64,000 nt of DNA, taken from contig NZ_CP045740.1 of NCBI RefSeq assembly GCF_009650765.1, forward strand, positions 496,001-560,000, read 5' to 3'. Positions 43,601 through 50,542 of this stretch are shown piece by piece. Positions within the stretch are counted from its first letter, which is position 1. Each line of letters begins with the position of its first letter. The notes beneath the pieces are model-generated. The model had not been told where the DNA came from. It worked only from the letters and a program-made list of their open reading frames with translations, and did not search any database. The stretch is from Streptomyces sp. SUK 48. GTDB lineage: Bacteria > Actinomycetota > Actinomycetes > Streptomycetales > Streptomycetaceae. Both the position numbers and the translations under genes were made by a program.

Positions 43601-44252
43601 CGGCCGCCTGGATGTTCGGTCCGCCGGCCGCGATGATCTGCGCGACCTCGAGCCGCTCGTCCTGCTCCCGGTCGTTGTACTGGTCGTTGGCCAAAAACTT
43701 CTTGATGTCCTCGGAGGTGCCGTTGAGCGCGGCGCGTCCCGCCTTCTGCACTTCCGGACCGCCGACGTCGATGATCTGGGCGACGCGGACCCGCTGATCC
43801 TGCTCCAGCGGTGCCTTCCACCCGTCCTTCAGGAACGCCTTCAGGTCGTCCGGCGTCCCGTCGAGCGCCTTACGGGCGGCGTCCTGGAGGCTCAGGCCGC
43901 CGACACTGGCGAACTGGGCGACGGCCACCCGCTCGTCCTGGACAGCGATGTCCGAGGCCCCGGAGAGAAAGTTCTTGACGTCGTCGTCACTGCCGATGAG
44001 GGCGACCTCGGCGGCAGCTCGCACTCCGGGACCGCCCGTTTCCCACAGGCGCACCACCCTGGCGCGGTCGGTGTCCGGCAGCGCACCGGAGATACCGGTG
44101 TCCGTATAAGTGGTTCCCTCGGCTCTGGCCGGGGTGGGTACAGGTCCCAGCAGGCCCAGGACGAGCGCGCCGGGCAGCAGGGCCACACACAGCACGCGGA
44201 TCGCGTGCCGAGCCCCTGCTGTGACGCGCCGTGGGCGTCGTTGATATGTCAC
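40656..44252 (-). CDS. ALF-repeat polymorphic toxin with C-terminal papain-like domain
   Basis: About 1198 residues from the GTG at 44252 (an ATG at 44318 adds 22). Architecture: signal peptide (VLCVALLPGALVLGLLGPVP); four ALF repeats of about 45 residues (units like RKALDGTPDDLKAFLKDG) to about residue 240; an Ala-rich coiled coil (about 250-615); a second set of four ALF repeats (about 617-805); a second coiled coil (807-985); a Gly-rich hydrophobic pretoxin segment (about 1000-1085); and a C-terminal toxin of about 100 residues. The toxin has Cys1118 in STGCEQVAES and HHDVVV (His1157/1158) followed by VYDAWTG (Asp1169), a Cys-His-Asp order as in papain-fold toxins, peptidases or deamidases. 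The immunity gene follows. Activity on rival cells is inferred. Confidence 0.85.
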   Translation of the reverse strand: MTYQRRPRRVTAGARHAIRVLCVALLPGALVLGLLGPVPTPARAEGTTYTDTGISGALPDTDRARVVRLWETGGPGVRAAAEVALIGSDDDVKNFLSGASDIAVQDERVAVAQFASVGGLSLQDAARKALDGTPDDLKAFLKDGWKAPLEQDQRVRVAQIIDVGGPEVQKAGRAALNGTSEDIKKFLANDQYNDREQDERLEVAQIIAAGGPNIQAAGRIAINGTADDIHEFLQVGQYVSRAHDQEHATIAQLADQAAKAGKLAGQQTKAAKDASARAVTAAKLAKAAAQKAETETEAARKDTQHAAAAAARAASAAKQAAAAAQTAIDAANAATNAARVAANAASAAAAAAGGAAQAAAQARDAAANAAVNAGQAGAARKAAQQARDAAAGAHAAAEAADSAHTAAAQAADAAKAASGAGSDATDAASAADQANTLADQAGAHSGEAANAAASAHRHAREASRAAAAAESLANEAATDAGEARDAANDAATHAENAAKAADDAAAHAGQAATAAKQSAAHAKEAKKDADTASAAVAKAQKVHDLAVRIDTEQLTARTNEAIDRAQDLKAQEDQRTATQQAATQQTKDLDATAAKLADQASKPGADAAQIAPEARKVALATAKTGRPWSQSAALVALAGSDTDMTDYIRTGRRDASAQDDRQDVEHVAEAAGSADVRTAAAKALEGDGGTVSAFLATGQYEAMKQDMRLYIARTIANAGPIEQQAGRTALNTDTTDALRQFVTTGDGQARTQDERVRAAQLADAKNSGNGPQVRAAARIALEGPSDLLHLFVTVGQYKAQRQDQLGATHESQIQQLIAQAAGVAATAQKNAAEAGKAAADAAKAKDEAAGYAKQASQSAEDAKKYATQADGYATQAEQSAKDAAASASTARKAQQDAENAAASAVTSAAQAQYSATAARGSADSARTAAQQARASALAAGKDANAAANAATEAFRTAVQKQQQEIAKWQQLRDKWHKEQSDQQDDGSWVPDWLKDTANTIGDYGQAILGNSDVWAGLFETGAGIFGVGAGASVDVAGGGLCLTIIGCLEGAPAIVVGTGIAGAGIYGITDGIGRFSNGLGQALREAESNGGGGSLGSDKYWPGGKASDVCGIERSTGCEQVAESIQQDIGGTHMRITDRYGAPTLGKYREQDSFWGHHDVVVKDGRVYDAWTGPEGETLDEYRGKFEYGDDLVFTPVD

Positions 44253-44342
44253 TGCGGACTCGATTCGTTCCTTCGGTTGGGGGGGTGACTTACCGCGGGT
44301 CTGTGCCGCCCGGGCCATTGGCCGCTGGGCAGCGCGGTGCCA

Positions 44343-44374
44343 GGGCGGCTCGCACGGTCACCCGCGAGCCGCCC
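44343..44374 (-). terminator. Hairpin between the pseudoprotease and toxin genes
   Basis: GGGCGGCTCGC (44343-44353) and GCGAGCCGCCC (44364-44374) are perfect 11-base complements. It lies 24 bases beyond the pseudoprotease stop on the leftward strand, so the toxin may be transcribed separately or only by read-through. Confidence 0.8.
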
Positions 44375-44397
44375 CCAAAAGACCGGGTTCCGATGTG

Positions 44398-45954
44398 TCA
44401 GCCGACGGGCGCGAGCGGAATTTCCTCGTGGAGGCCCTTGGCGTCGACGCCGGTGAAGAGGCTCACGTGGCCGTCGTTCCAGCGGACGAGGATGTCGTTG
44501 GCGGTGGTGTTGACGGTGAAGGCGCCGGCGGTGATCGCGGCCGCGTTGGTCCAGTACGACTTGGCGGGCCGGACCTTGATCTCACCGGGCAGGGCCTTGG
44601 CACTCATGCCGGGGTAGATGGTGGTCTCGCCGTCGGTCCAGCGCACCAGCAGGTCGTCGGTGTCCTTGCCGGTGAAGAAGCCAGAGGCGAGATTCTCGGC
44701 GTGGGGCCAGGTGGTGTTCTTGGCGACGGTCTGGGTCTGCTTCTTCAGTCCGTTGGCCGCCAGGTCGCCGAAGACGGAGACGTGGCCGTCCTTCCAGGTG
44801 GCCAGCAGGTCGTCGCGCAGGCCGTTCGCGGTGAAGCGGCCGACGGTCAGGTGCTGGACGTCGTCCTTCCACGCGGCGGTGTTCGGCGGGGCGAGCTGCT
44901 TCTCACCGTGGAGGCCCTTGGTATCGACGGAGGTGTACAGGGTCATCTCGCCGTCGGTCCAGCGCACCACGACTCCGTCGGTGCGGCCGCCGGTGTTCGC
45001 GCTGGTCACGTCGACGGCGTGGGTCCAGACGCTTTTCCCGGGCTGCAATTGGTGTTCCGCGGCGAAGGGGCGAGCGGGGTCGTTGCCGTAACCACCCTGG
45101 TAGAGGGTGACCTCGCCGTCGTCCCAGACGACGATCATGTCCATGTGGCGGGTGCCGCCCGCGGAATCACCCGTGTAGTAGCCGGCCGTGAGGTGCACCG
45201 CGTGCTTCCACGGGGCGGCCGCGAAGACAGGGGCGTAGACGACCTGCTGCACCCAGGAGGACAGGTCGTCGACCCTTGCGGCCACCGCGCCGGTGCGGGT
45301 CTCGGCCGCATCGGTGCCCAGACAACCACCCTGCCAGGACAGGCTGCTGACACCCACGACCGCCCCCGTGCCGCTCAACACCGGACCGCCGGTGTCGCCC
45401 TTGCAGAGGGCGGCGCCGTCCGACTTGCCGGCCAGATCGAGGGCGGTGGCCGTGGTGTTCTGGACGGTGAAGGCGGCCGCGTGGACCTGGCCGGGCACCC
45501 ATTCGTCATGGGTGCGTCCGAACCCCGCGGCCTGGACCTCGTCCCCGGCGGCAGGCGCAGCGGCCGCCACCTGGACGGGAGTGATACCGGTGACGGGCTT
45601 GGCGAGTTGGGCCATGACCACGTCGCGATCCGTGCGCGGCACCAGGCTCACCACCTGCTCGGCGCTGCCGCCGAGGGTGACGGTCGTCTTCAGCTTCGGC
45701 GCGCCGGAGGCAAGCGCGCCGCCCGGTGTGTCCGTGAAGCAGCTCGCGGCGGTCAGCACCCACTGCGGGGCCACCAGGGTGGCCGAACAACCGCGCCGGC
45801 CGCCGATGTCGAGCCGGGCGGTGGAGGCCGAGACCGTGGCGGAAGCGGCCGGACCGGATACGGCGATGGCGGGTGCGGCGGTCAGGGAGACGGCCAGCGA
45901 CGTGGCGGCGATGAGGCCGCCGGTCCACACGGTACGCGGACGAAAACCAGACAT
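44398..45954 (-). CDS. Secreted trypsin-fold pseudoprotease with propeller-like repeats
   Basis: 518 residues. Signal peptide (LIAATSLAVSLTAAPAIA), then a chymotrypsin-like domain to about residue 240: the His motif reads VLTAASCF (normally TAAHC), the Asp region is TDRDVVMAQL, and the Ser motif reads CKGDTGGPVL (normally GDSGGP). Two of three catalytic residues are thus replaced. From about 245 come five or six repeats of about 50 residues of the type DDLLVRWTDGETTIYPG and LTVGRFTANGLRDDLL, resembling FG-GAP/VCBS beta-propeller blades. The ATG at 45954 has AAGGAACTTGTC upstream. It is probably an extracellular binding protein. Similar domain pairs are common in Streptomyces secretomes. Confidence 0.85.
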   Translation of the reverse strand: MSGFRPRTVWTGGLIAATSLAVSLTAAPAIAVSGPAASATVSASTARLDIGGRRGCSATLVAPQWVLTAASCFTDTPGGALASGAPKLKTTVTLGGSAEQVVSLVPRTDRDVVMAQLAKPVTGITPVQVAAAAPAAGDEVQAAGFGRTHDEWVPGQVHAAAFTVQNTTATALDLAGKSDGAALCKGDTGGPVLSGTGAVVGVSSLSWQGGCLGTDAAETRTGAVAARVDDLSSWVQQVVYAPVFAAAPWKHAVHLTAGYYTGDSAGGTRHMDMIVVWDDGEVTLYQGGYGNDPARPFAAEHQLQPGKSVWTHAVDVTSANTGGRTDGVVVRWTDGEMTLYTSVDTKGLHGEKQLAPPNTAAWKDDVQHLTVGRFTANGLRDDLLATWKDGHVSVFGDLAANGLKKQTQTVAKNTTWPHAENLASGFFTGKDTDDLLVRWTDGETTIYPGMSAKALPGEIKVRPAKSYWTNAAAITAGAFTVNTTANDILVRWNDGHVSLFTGVDAKGLHEEIPLAPVG

Positions 45955-46009
45955 GACAAGTTCCTTGCTGTCGTGCGAGAACGGAGGGAGAACGGGCGGG
46001 TGGACCGGG

Positions 46010-46534
46010 TCAGCCGGTGATCCGCAGTTCCAGCAGCACGGTCGGCGCACCACCGGCCGCGCCCTCGCCCACGCTCTGGTAGCCGTTCTTGTCCACGGTC
46101 ACCGTCTTGACGGGCGCCGACGGATCCGCCTGCGGCCTCAAGTCCGCGCTGATGGGGTGGTCGGCCGTCTCCAGAGCGAACACCCGCCCCAGTTCGAGGG
46201 TGAGATACCCCGTCTTCGCGTTCGCCTTGAAGCAGTACGCGCCCTGCGGATTGCCGCTCTGCCCCTGCACGGTGAGGACCTTGATTTGCTGGGCGGAGTC
46301 GTCGCACGCGGCGAACGTGATGTGTCCGTCGCCCTTGATCAGCTTGATGCCGTTGTCCCGTTGGATCTGATCCGCGTTCGGATAGGCGTAGTCCTCCACC
46401 GCGGACGGCGGCGTGGCTCCTGCGGGGCCCCCTGTCGGCTGCGGGTCGGCGGACGCGAGCATCGGCGCGCCCGCCAGCGCCAGAACCGCAGCTACCCCCA
46501 CGACGGGAAGCATCCTGCGCATACGAGGAGTCAC
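46010..46534 (-). CDS. Secreted protein of unknown function
   Basis: 174 residues. The GTG at 46534 with AAAGGAACTCGG upstream starts a standard signal peptide (MLPVVGVAAVLALAGAPMLA, cut after ASA). The mature part has a Pro/Gly linker, then a beta-rich domain (HITFAACDDSAQQIKVLTV, AYCFKANAKTGYLTLEL) with two Cys that could form a disulphide. It was not recognised. It lies 55 bases upstream of the pseudoprotease and is probably co-transcribed with it. Longer in-frame starts (to 46651) have no ribosome binding site. Confidence 0.72.
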   Translation of the reverse strand: MTPRMRRMLPVVGVAAVLALAGAPMLASADPQPTGGPAGATPPSAVEDYAYPNADQIQRDNGIKLIKGDGHITFAACDDSAQQIKVLTVQGQSGNPQGAYCFKANAKTGYLTLELGRVFALETADHPISADLRPQADPSAPVKTVTVDKNGYQSVGEGAAGGAPTVLLELRITG

Positions 46535-46669
46535 CCGAGTTCCTTTCCAGGCACGGGTGACAGCACGAAGACGAATCATCTGCCAGCCCCCGTGCACAGA
46601 TGTAACGCAAAAATAAGTGGTCGACTGGGACCCTAAAACGGCGTCAGTCACGAAACAACGTGATCATCA

Positions 46670-46686
46670 CCATGGGTAACCCATGG
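46670..46686. promoter_or_regulatory. Perfect 17-bp palindrome upstream of the secreted-protein genes
   Basis: CCATGGGT-A-ACCCATGG is an exact inverted repeat in an A/T-rich (for this genome) gap of about 200 bases between the tetR stop and the secreted-protein start. It may be an operator for that transcription unit. Confidence 0.55.
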
Positions 46687-46751
46687 AATCTTCATAGGTA
46701 ATACACAGTCAGGAACGGGCGTACGAGGTCGCCGGAGGGCCCTGCCGGGGC

Positions 46752-47357
46752 TCAGGCGATGGAGCCGAGCAGTGCCCGCGCGCACAGGTCGCGTACCTGG
46801 TCCCGGCTCAGCTCGGCGTCGCGCAGCCACTCCAGGCAGACGGCGGTGGTGAAGGCCAGCCAGCCCCGCACGGCGAGCCGCAGATGGGGGGCGCGCTCGG
46901 AGACCGGACCGAACTCGGGGTCGGCCGCGAGGGCGGCGAGGATCTGCTTCTCCTGTGCGGCCAGGGCCCGTTGGTAGACCTTGCGTACGGCCTGGTCGCC
47001 CGCGGCGTCGGCGCGGTGGAAGGCGCGGAAGCCGTGGGCGTGGGCCTCGACGTAGCCGAGGTAGGTGTCGAGTCCCGCGGTCAGCTGCTCGCGGGCCGGC
47101 ACGCCCGGCTCGGCCGCGGTCATGCGCAGCATCCGCTCGCTCTCGCGCTCCACGACCGCCGCGAAGAAGTCCCGCTTGGTCGGGAAGTAGTGGTAGAGCA
47201 GCCCCCGGGACACCCCGGCGAGATCGGCGACCTGCTCGATCCACACCTCGTCGTACGGGCTCTCCGAGAACAGTCGCGCGCCGACCGTCAGCAGCTGCTC
47301 ACGGCGTTCGCCGGTGCTGAGGCGGCGCCGGGCGCGTTCCCCCTGGTTCGCGGGCAT
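46752..47357 (-). CDS. TetR-family repressor (BM3R1-like context)
   Basis: 201 residues. The N-terminal TetR helix-turn-helix is RREQLLTVGARLFSESPYDE then IEQVADLAGVSRGLLYHYFP. The C-terminal ligand domain has HGFRAFHRADAAGDQAVRKV and ends CARALLGSIA. It is divergent from a CYP102-like P450 gene with 121 bases between, the same arrangement as Bacillus BM3R1 and P450BM3, where fatty acids relieve repression. Fatty-acid response is inferred from that parallel. Confidence 0.9.
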   Translation of the reverse strand: MPANQGERARRRLSTGERREQLLTVGARLFSESPYDEVWIEQVADLAGVSRGLLYHYFPTKRDFFAAVVERESERMLRMTAAEPGVPAREQLTAGLDTYLGYVEAHAHGFRAFHRADAAGDQAVRKVYQRALAAQEKQILAALAADPEFGPVSERAPHLRLAVRGWLAFTTAVCLEWLRDAELSRDQVRDLCARALLGSIA

Positions 47358-47370
47358 GGCGTCACTTTAC

Positions 47371-47429
47371 TTGACGTCGGTTCAACAAGCGGACCAGACT
47401 GAGGGCGTTGTTGAATCCACGTACAACAA
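47371..47429. promoter_or_regulatory. TetR operators and P450 promoter
   Basis: TTGTTG (47408-47413) and CAACAA (47424-47429) form a perfect inverted repeat with a 10-base spacer. A second partial site TTGA-N7-TCAA starts at 47371. TTGACG (47371-47376) with CAGACT 18 bases later may be the rightward promoter. CAACAAGC occurs in both sites, supporting a common regulator. Confidence 0.55.
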
Positions 47430-47478
47430 GCGCGTATCGGGGGCTCAACGGCCCACTGGGTCAAGGGAGATCGGCGTC

Positions 47479-49056
47479 ATGGCGCAGACGACGGAGAGCG
47501 CGCGGACCACGGACGCGACCGGGGATCCGCAGCGTCCGAAGGGCTTCCGGAGTGCCGAGCTGGGGTGGCCCGAACTGGACCGTGTCCCGCATCCGCCGCG
47601 CCGGCTGCCGCTGCTCGGCGATGTGGTGGGCGTCGACCGGCGCAAGCCCGTCCAGGACTCGATGCGGTTCGCGCGCGAGCTGGGACCCGTTTTCCGGCGG
47701 CGGATCTTCAACAAGGAGATCGTGGTGGTGTGGGGGGCGGGGCCGGCCGCCGATCTCGCCGACGAGTCCCGGTTCGCCAAGCATGTCGGGCTGGGCGTGG
47801 CCAACCTGCGGCCGGTCGCCGGGGACGGTCTGTTCACCGCGTACAACCACGAGCCCAACTGGCAGCTGGCGCACGACGTCCTGGTGCCCGGGTTCAGCCG
47901 GGACGCGATGGAGGGCTACCACGGGATGATGCTGGCGGTCGCCGGGCGGCTGACCGACCGCTGGGACCGGGAACTGGCCGCGGGGCGCCCGGTGGACGTG
48001 CCCGCGGACATGACCAAGCTGACCCTGGAGACGATCGCGCGGGCCGGGTTCGGACACGACTTCGGCTCCTTCGAGCGGGACCGGCCGCATCCCTTCGTCT
48101 CGGCGATGATCGGCACGCTGACCTACGCCCAGCGGCTCAACTCCGTGCCCGGCCCGCTGGCCCCGCTGCTGCTGCGCGGCGCGGCCCGGCGCAACGCGGC
48201 CGACATGGCGTATCTGAACCGCACGGTCGACGCCCTGGTCGAGGAGCGGCGCGGGTCGGGCGGCGGTGCCGGGGACCTGCTGGACCGGATGCTGGCCACG
48301 GAGCACCCCTCGACCGGCGAGAGGCTGTCCGCGCGGAACGTCCGCCGGCAGGTCATCACCTTCCTGGTCGCCGGGCACGAGACCACGTCCGGTGCGCTCT
48401 CCTTCGCCCTGTACTACCTCGCCCGGCACCCGGACATCGCGGCGAAGGCGCGCGCCGAGGTGGACCGCGTCTGGGGTGACACCGGGCGGCCGGGCTACGA
48501 GCAGGTGGCCAAGCTGCGTTATGTGCGGCGGGTCCTCGACGAGTCGCTGCGCCTGTGGCCGACCGCGCCCGCGTTCGCCCGTGAGGCCCGCCGGGACACG
48601 GTGCTCGCCGGGGACCATCCGATGCTCCGGGGCGCGTGGGCCCTGGTCCTGACGCCCATGCTGCACCGGGACCCCGCGGTCTGGGGCGAGAACGCGGAGG
48701 ACTTCGACCCGGACCGCTTCACCCCCCAGGCGGTGCGCACCCGCGCCCCGCACACCTTCAAGCCCTTCGGCACCGGGCTCCGCGCCTGTATCGGCCGCCA
48801 GTTCGCCCTCCACGAGGCCACCCTCGTGCTCGCCCTCCTCCTGCGCCGCTACGACCTCCACGCCGACCCGGCGTACCGGCTGGAGGTGACCGAGCGGCTG
48901 ACCCTGATGCCGGAGGACTTCCGGCTGCGGCTGTCGCGCCGGGCGACGCCCGAGCGGACGGCGCGGCCGGACGCGGCGCCGGAGCGGGCGAACGGCGAGG
49001 CCCCCGGGGGCGGCTGCCCGGCGCATGCGGAAGGGGCTGCGGGGAGCGGGAGTTGA
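47479..49056 (+). CDS. Stand-alone CYP102-like cytochrome P450 (haem domain only)
   Basis: 525 residues. The P450 signatures are VAGHETTSG, ESLRLWP (ExxR) and the haem loop FGTGLRACIGRQF with Cys437. The sequence after the Cys, ALHEATLVLALLLRRYDL then TERLTLMPEDF, follows P450BM3 closely, so it belongs to the fatty-acid hydroxylase group. The usual fused FMN/FAD reductase is absent; the protein ends with a low-complexity Pro/Ala/Gly tail holding GGGCPAHAEG. Electrons must come from a separate partner. The ATG at 47479 has AAGGGAGATC upstream. Fatty-acid hydroxylation is inferred from family. Confidence 0.92.
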   Translation: MAQTTESARTTDATGDPQRPKGFRSAELGWPELDRVPHPPRRLPLLGDVVGVDRRKPVQDSMRFARELGPVFRRRIFNKEIVVVWGAGPAADLADESRFAKHVGLGVANLRPVAGDGLFTAYNHEPNWQLAHDVLVPGFSRDAMEGYHGMMLAVAGRLTDRWDRELAAGRPVDVPADMTKLTLETIARAGFGHDFGSFERDRPHPFVSAMIGTLTYAQRLNSVPGPLAPLLLRGAARRNAADMAYLNRTVDALVEERRGSGGGAGDLLDRMLATEHPSTGERLSARNVRRQVITFLVAGHETTSGALSFALYYLARHPDIAAKARAEVDRVWGDTGRPGYEQVAKLRYVRRVLDESLRLWPTAPAFAREARRDTVLAGDHPMLRGAWALVLTPMLHRDPAVWGENAEDFDPDRFTPQAVRTRAPHTFKPFGTGLRACIGRQFALHEATLVLALLLRRYDLHADPAYRLEVTERLTLMPEDFRLRLSRRATPERTARPDAAPERANGEAPGGGCPAHAEGAAGSGS

Positions 49057-49476
49057 GGGGGCCGTCACAGATGTGGGCCGGGCGGCGTGGGAGCGGACCC
49101 GGGGATGACGGTTCGGCGGCGGTCCGCGTGACGCGGGATCAGCGTGGTGCCGGGACGGACAGGGGCCGGTTCGGAGAGCTTCGGCGGCCCGGCACGGTGC
49201 GGCCCGCCCGGGCGACGCCGGCGCGCGGACCGCTCCGGGAACGCTGACGGAGCGCCGGTGCCCCGTCGGCCGGGTCGCACGCCGGACCCGGGGCCACGGC
49301 ACCCGTGCACCTGCCGGCACATCGGCTCGGGAATCGCCGCGGCGGCGGGGGCGTGCTGTCGCACCGGCGGGCGAGTGGGAAACCGCGCGCCGCCATGGCC
49401 TGCCCCGGCCGCACGTCCGGCGCCCCGATGCGACAGCCGACGTGTGCGGTGCCTCGGTCGCTTCCCCGCTGCCGTA
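49057..49476. other. 420-base gap without a convincing gene
   Basis: The stretch between the convergent P450 and pentapeptide-repeat genes is very G/C-rich. Open frames exist on both strands but are Arg/Pro/Gly-rich with no ribosome binding sites and no codon-position bias. No clear terminator, repeat or RNA gene was seen. Confidence 0.6.
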
Positions 49477-50334
49477 CTACTCCCCCGCCGCACCGGCCCA
49501 GTGCCCCGGCCGGTTCAACGTCCCCGGCAGCTTCGTCCCCGCGTTTCCCCGGGCCGCGTTCACCTGCGGCTGGGTGAGGAAGAAGGCGCCGGTCAGATCG
49601 GCGTCGGAGAGGTCGGCGTCGCGCAGGTCGCTGCCGATCATGTCGGCGTCGCGCAGATCCGCGCCGGTGAGGTCGGCCGCGATGAGACAGGCGCCGCGGA
49701 GGGTCGCCCCGCGCAGGTCGGCGCCCCGGAGCCGGGCGCCGATCAGATCCGCGCCGCGGCGGTCCTTGCCCCTGCCGTCCTTCTTGCCCTTGCCGCCGCT
49801 CGCCCCGGCCCGGACCAGTTCGCTGGTGCGCAGCAGGAGGACGTTGATCTCCGAGCGGTGCGCGGCGACGTCCAGGCGGGCCAGTTTTTCGGCGGGCAGC
49901 AGGGTGAGGCGTTCGGTCTCCCCGAGCGCCCGTCGCAGCTCCGCGTGCACGGGCCGGGCGGCGGCCAGGGTCAGCGCCTCGGTCAGGTACCAGAGCAGTT
50001 CGTGCAGCTGTCTTACGACGGGAAACACGTCGAACATCCGGCGGGCCCGGTCCTCGGGCGCCGTACGCCAGTCCTGCCCGTCGAAGGTGTGCCCGGAGAC
50101 CTTCTGGCCCGCGCCGAAGCAGTCGTACACGGTGCAGCCGGAGAAGCCCTTGTCCCGCAGCCGGGCGTGGATGCCGCAGCGGTGGTCGGCGGCGAGGTTG
50201 GGGCACGGCCGGCCCGCCGGCTTGTCGAGCGCGAAGTCGGCGGACACCGCGAAGGGCAGGGCGACGCAGCACAGCCCGAAGCAGCTCGCGCAATCCCCGC
50301 GCAGCTCCCCGAGCCCGGCTATCTGATCTGGCAT
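49477..50334 (-). CDS. Cys-rich pentapeptide-repeat protein
   Basis: 285 residues in two parts. The N-terminus has a Cys cluster (CASCFGLCC, then PCPNL, RCGIHARL, SGCTVYDCFGAG) suited to a zinc or iron-sulphur site. The C-terminal third has about nine pentapeptide units of the A(D/N)Lxx type (GADLIGARLRGADLRGATL, then ADLTGADLRDADMIGSDL), forming a right-handed quadrilateral helix. Some such helices mimic DNA and protect gyrase, but most have unknown roles. A Gly/Lys linker (GGKGKKDGRGKDRRG) joins the parts. The ATG at 50334 is the second of two close starts. Confidence 0.85.
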   Translation of the reverse strand: MPDQIAGLGELRGDCASCFGLCCVALPFAVSADFALDKPAGRPCPNLAADHRCGIHARLRDKGFSGCTVYDCFGAGQKVSGHTFDGQDWRTAPEDRARRMFDVFPVVRQLHELLWYLTEALTLAAARPVHAELRRALGETERLTLLPAEKLARLDVAAHRSEINVLLLRTSELVRAGASGGKGKKDGRGKDRRGADLIGARLRGADLRGATLRGACLIAADLTGADLRDADMIGSDLRDADLSDADLTGAFFLTQPQVNAARGNAGTKLPGTLNRPGHWAGAAGE

Positions 50335-50542
50335 GAGCACAGCCTACTGGCGCCGACCAGCCGGAATCCCGGCCCGCCCGGCCGGGGGTTGCGACCCCTG
50401 CCCCACGGGGGTTACCTGGAAGTACCGGCGGTGAAGCGCGCGCACGGGGGCTCCGGCACGTACCGGGGGCCCGGGTCCGACGCCTGCTCCCCCGGCCCTG
50501 GCTCGCCGCCGCCGTCCAGCGTTCCACGCGGAGGTGACCAAG

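Noticed and set aside
40656..44252. Histone H1-like or late-embryogenesis-abundant protein call for the Ala/Lys-rich region
   Set aside because: The signal peptide, two ALF-repeat blocks and distinct C-terminal toxin domain fit a polymorphic toxin much better; the Ala-rich part is a coiled-coil stalk.
44398..45954. Active trypsin-like peptidase annotation
   Set aside because: The catalytic His and Ser are replaced (TAASC, GDTGGP), so an active serine protease is not supported.
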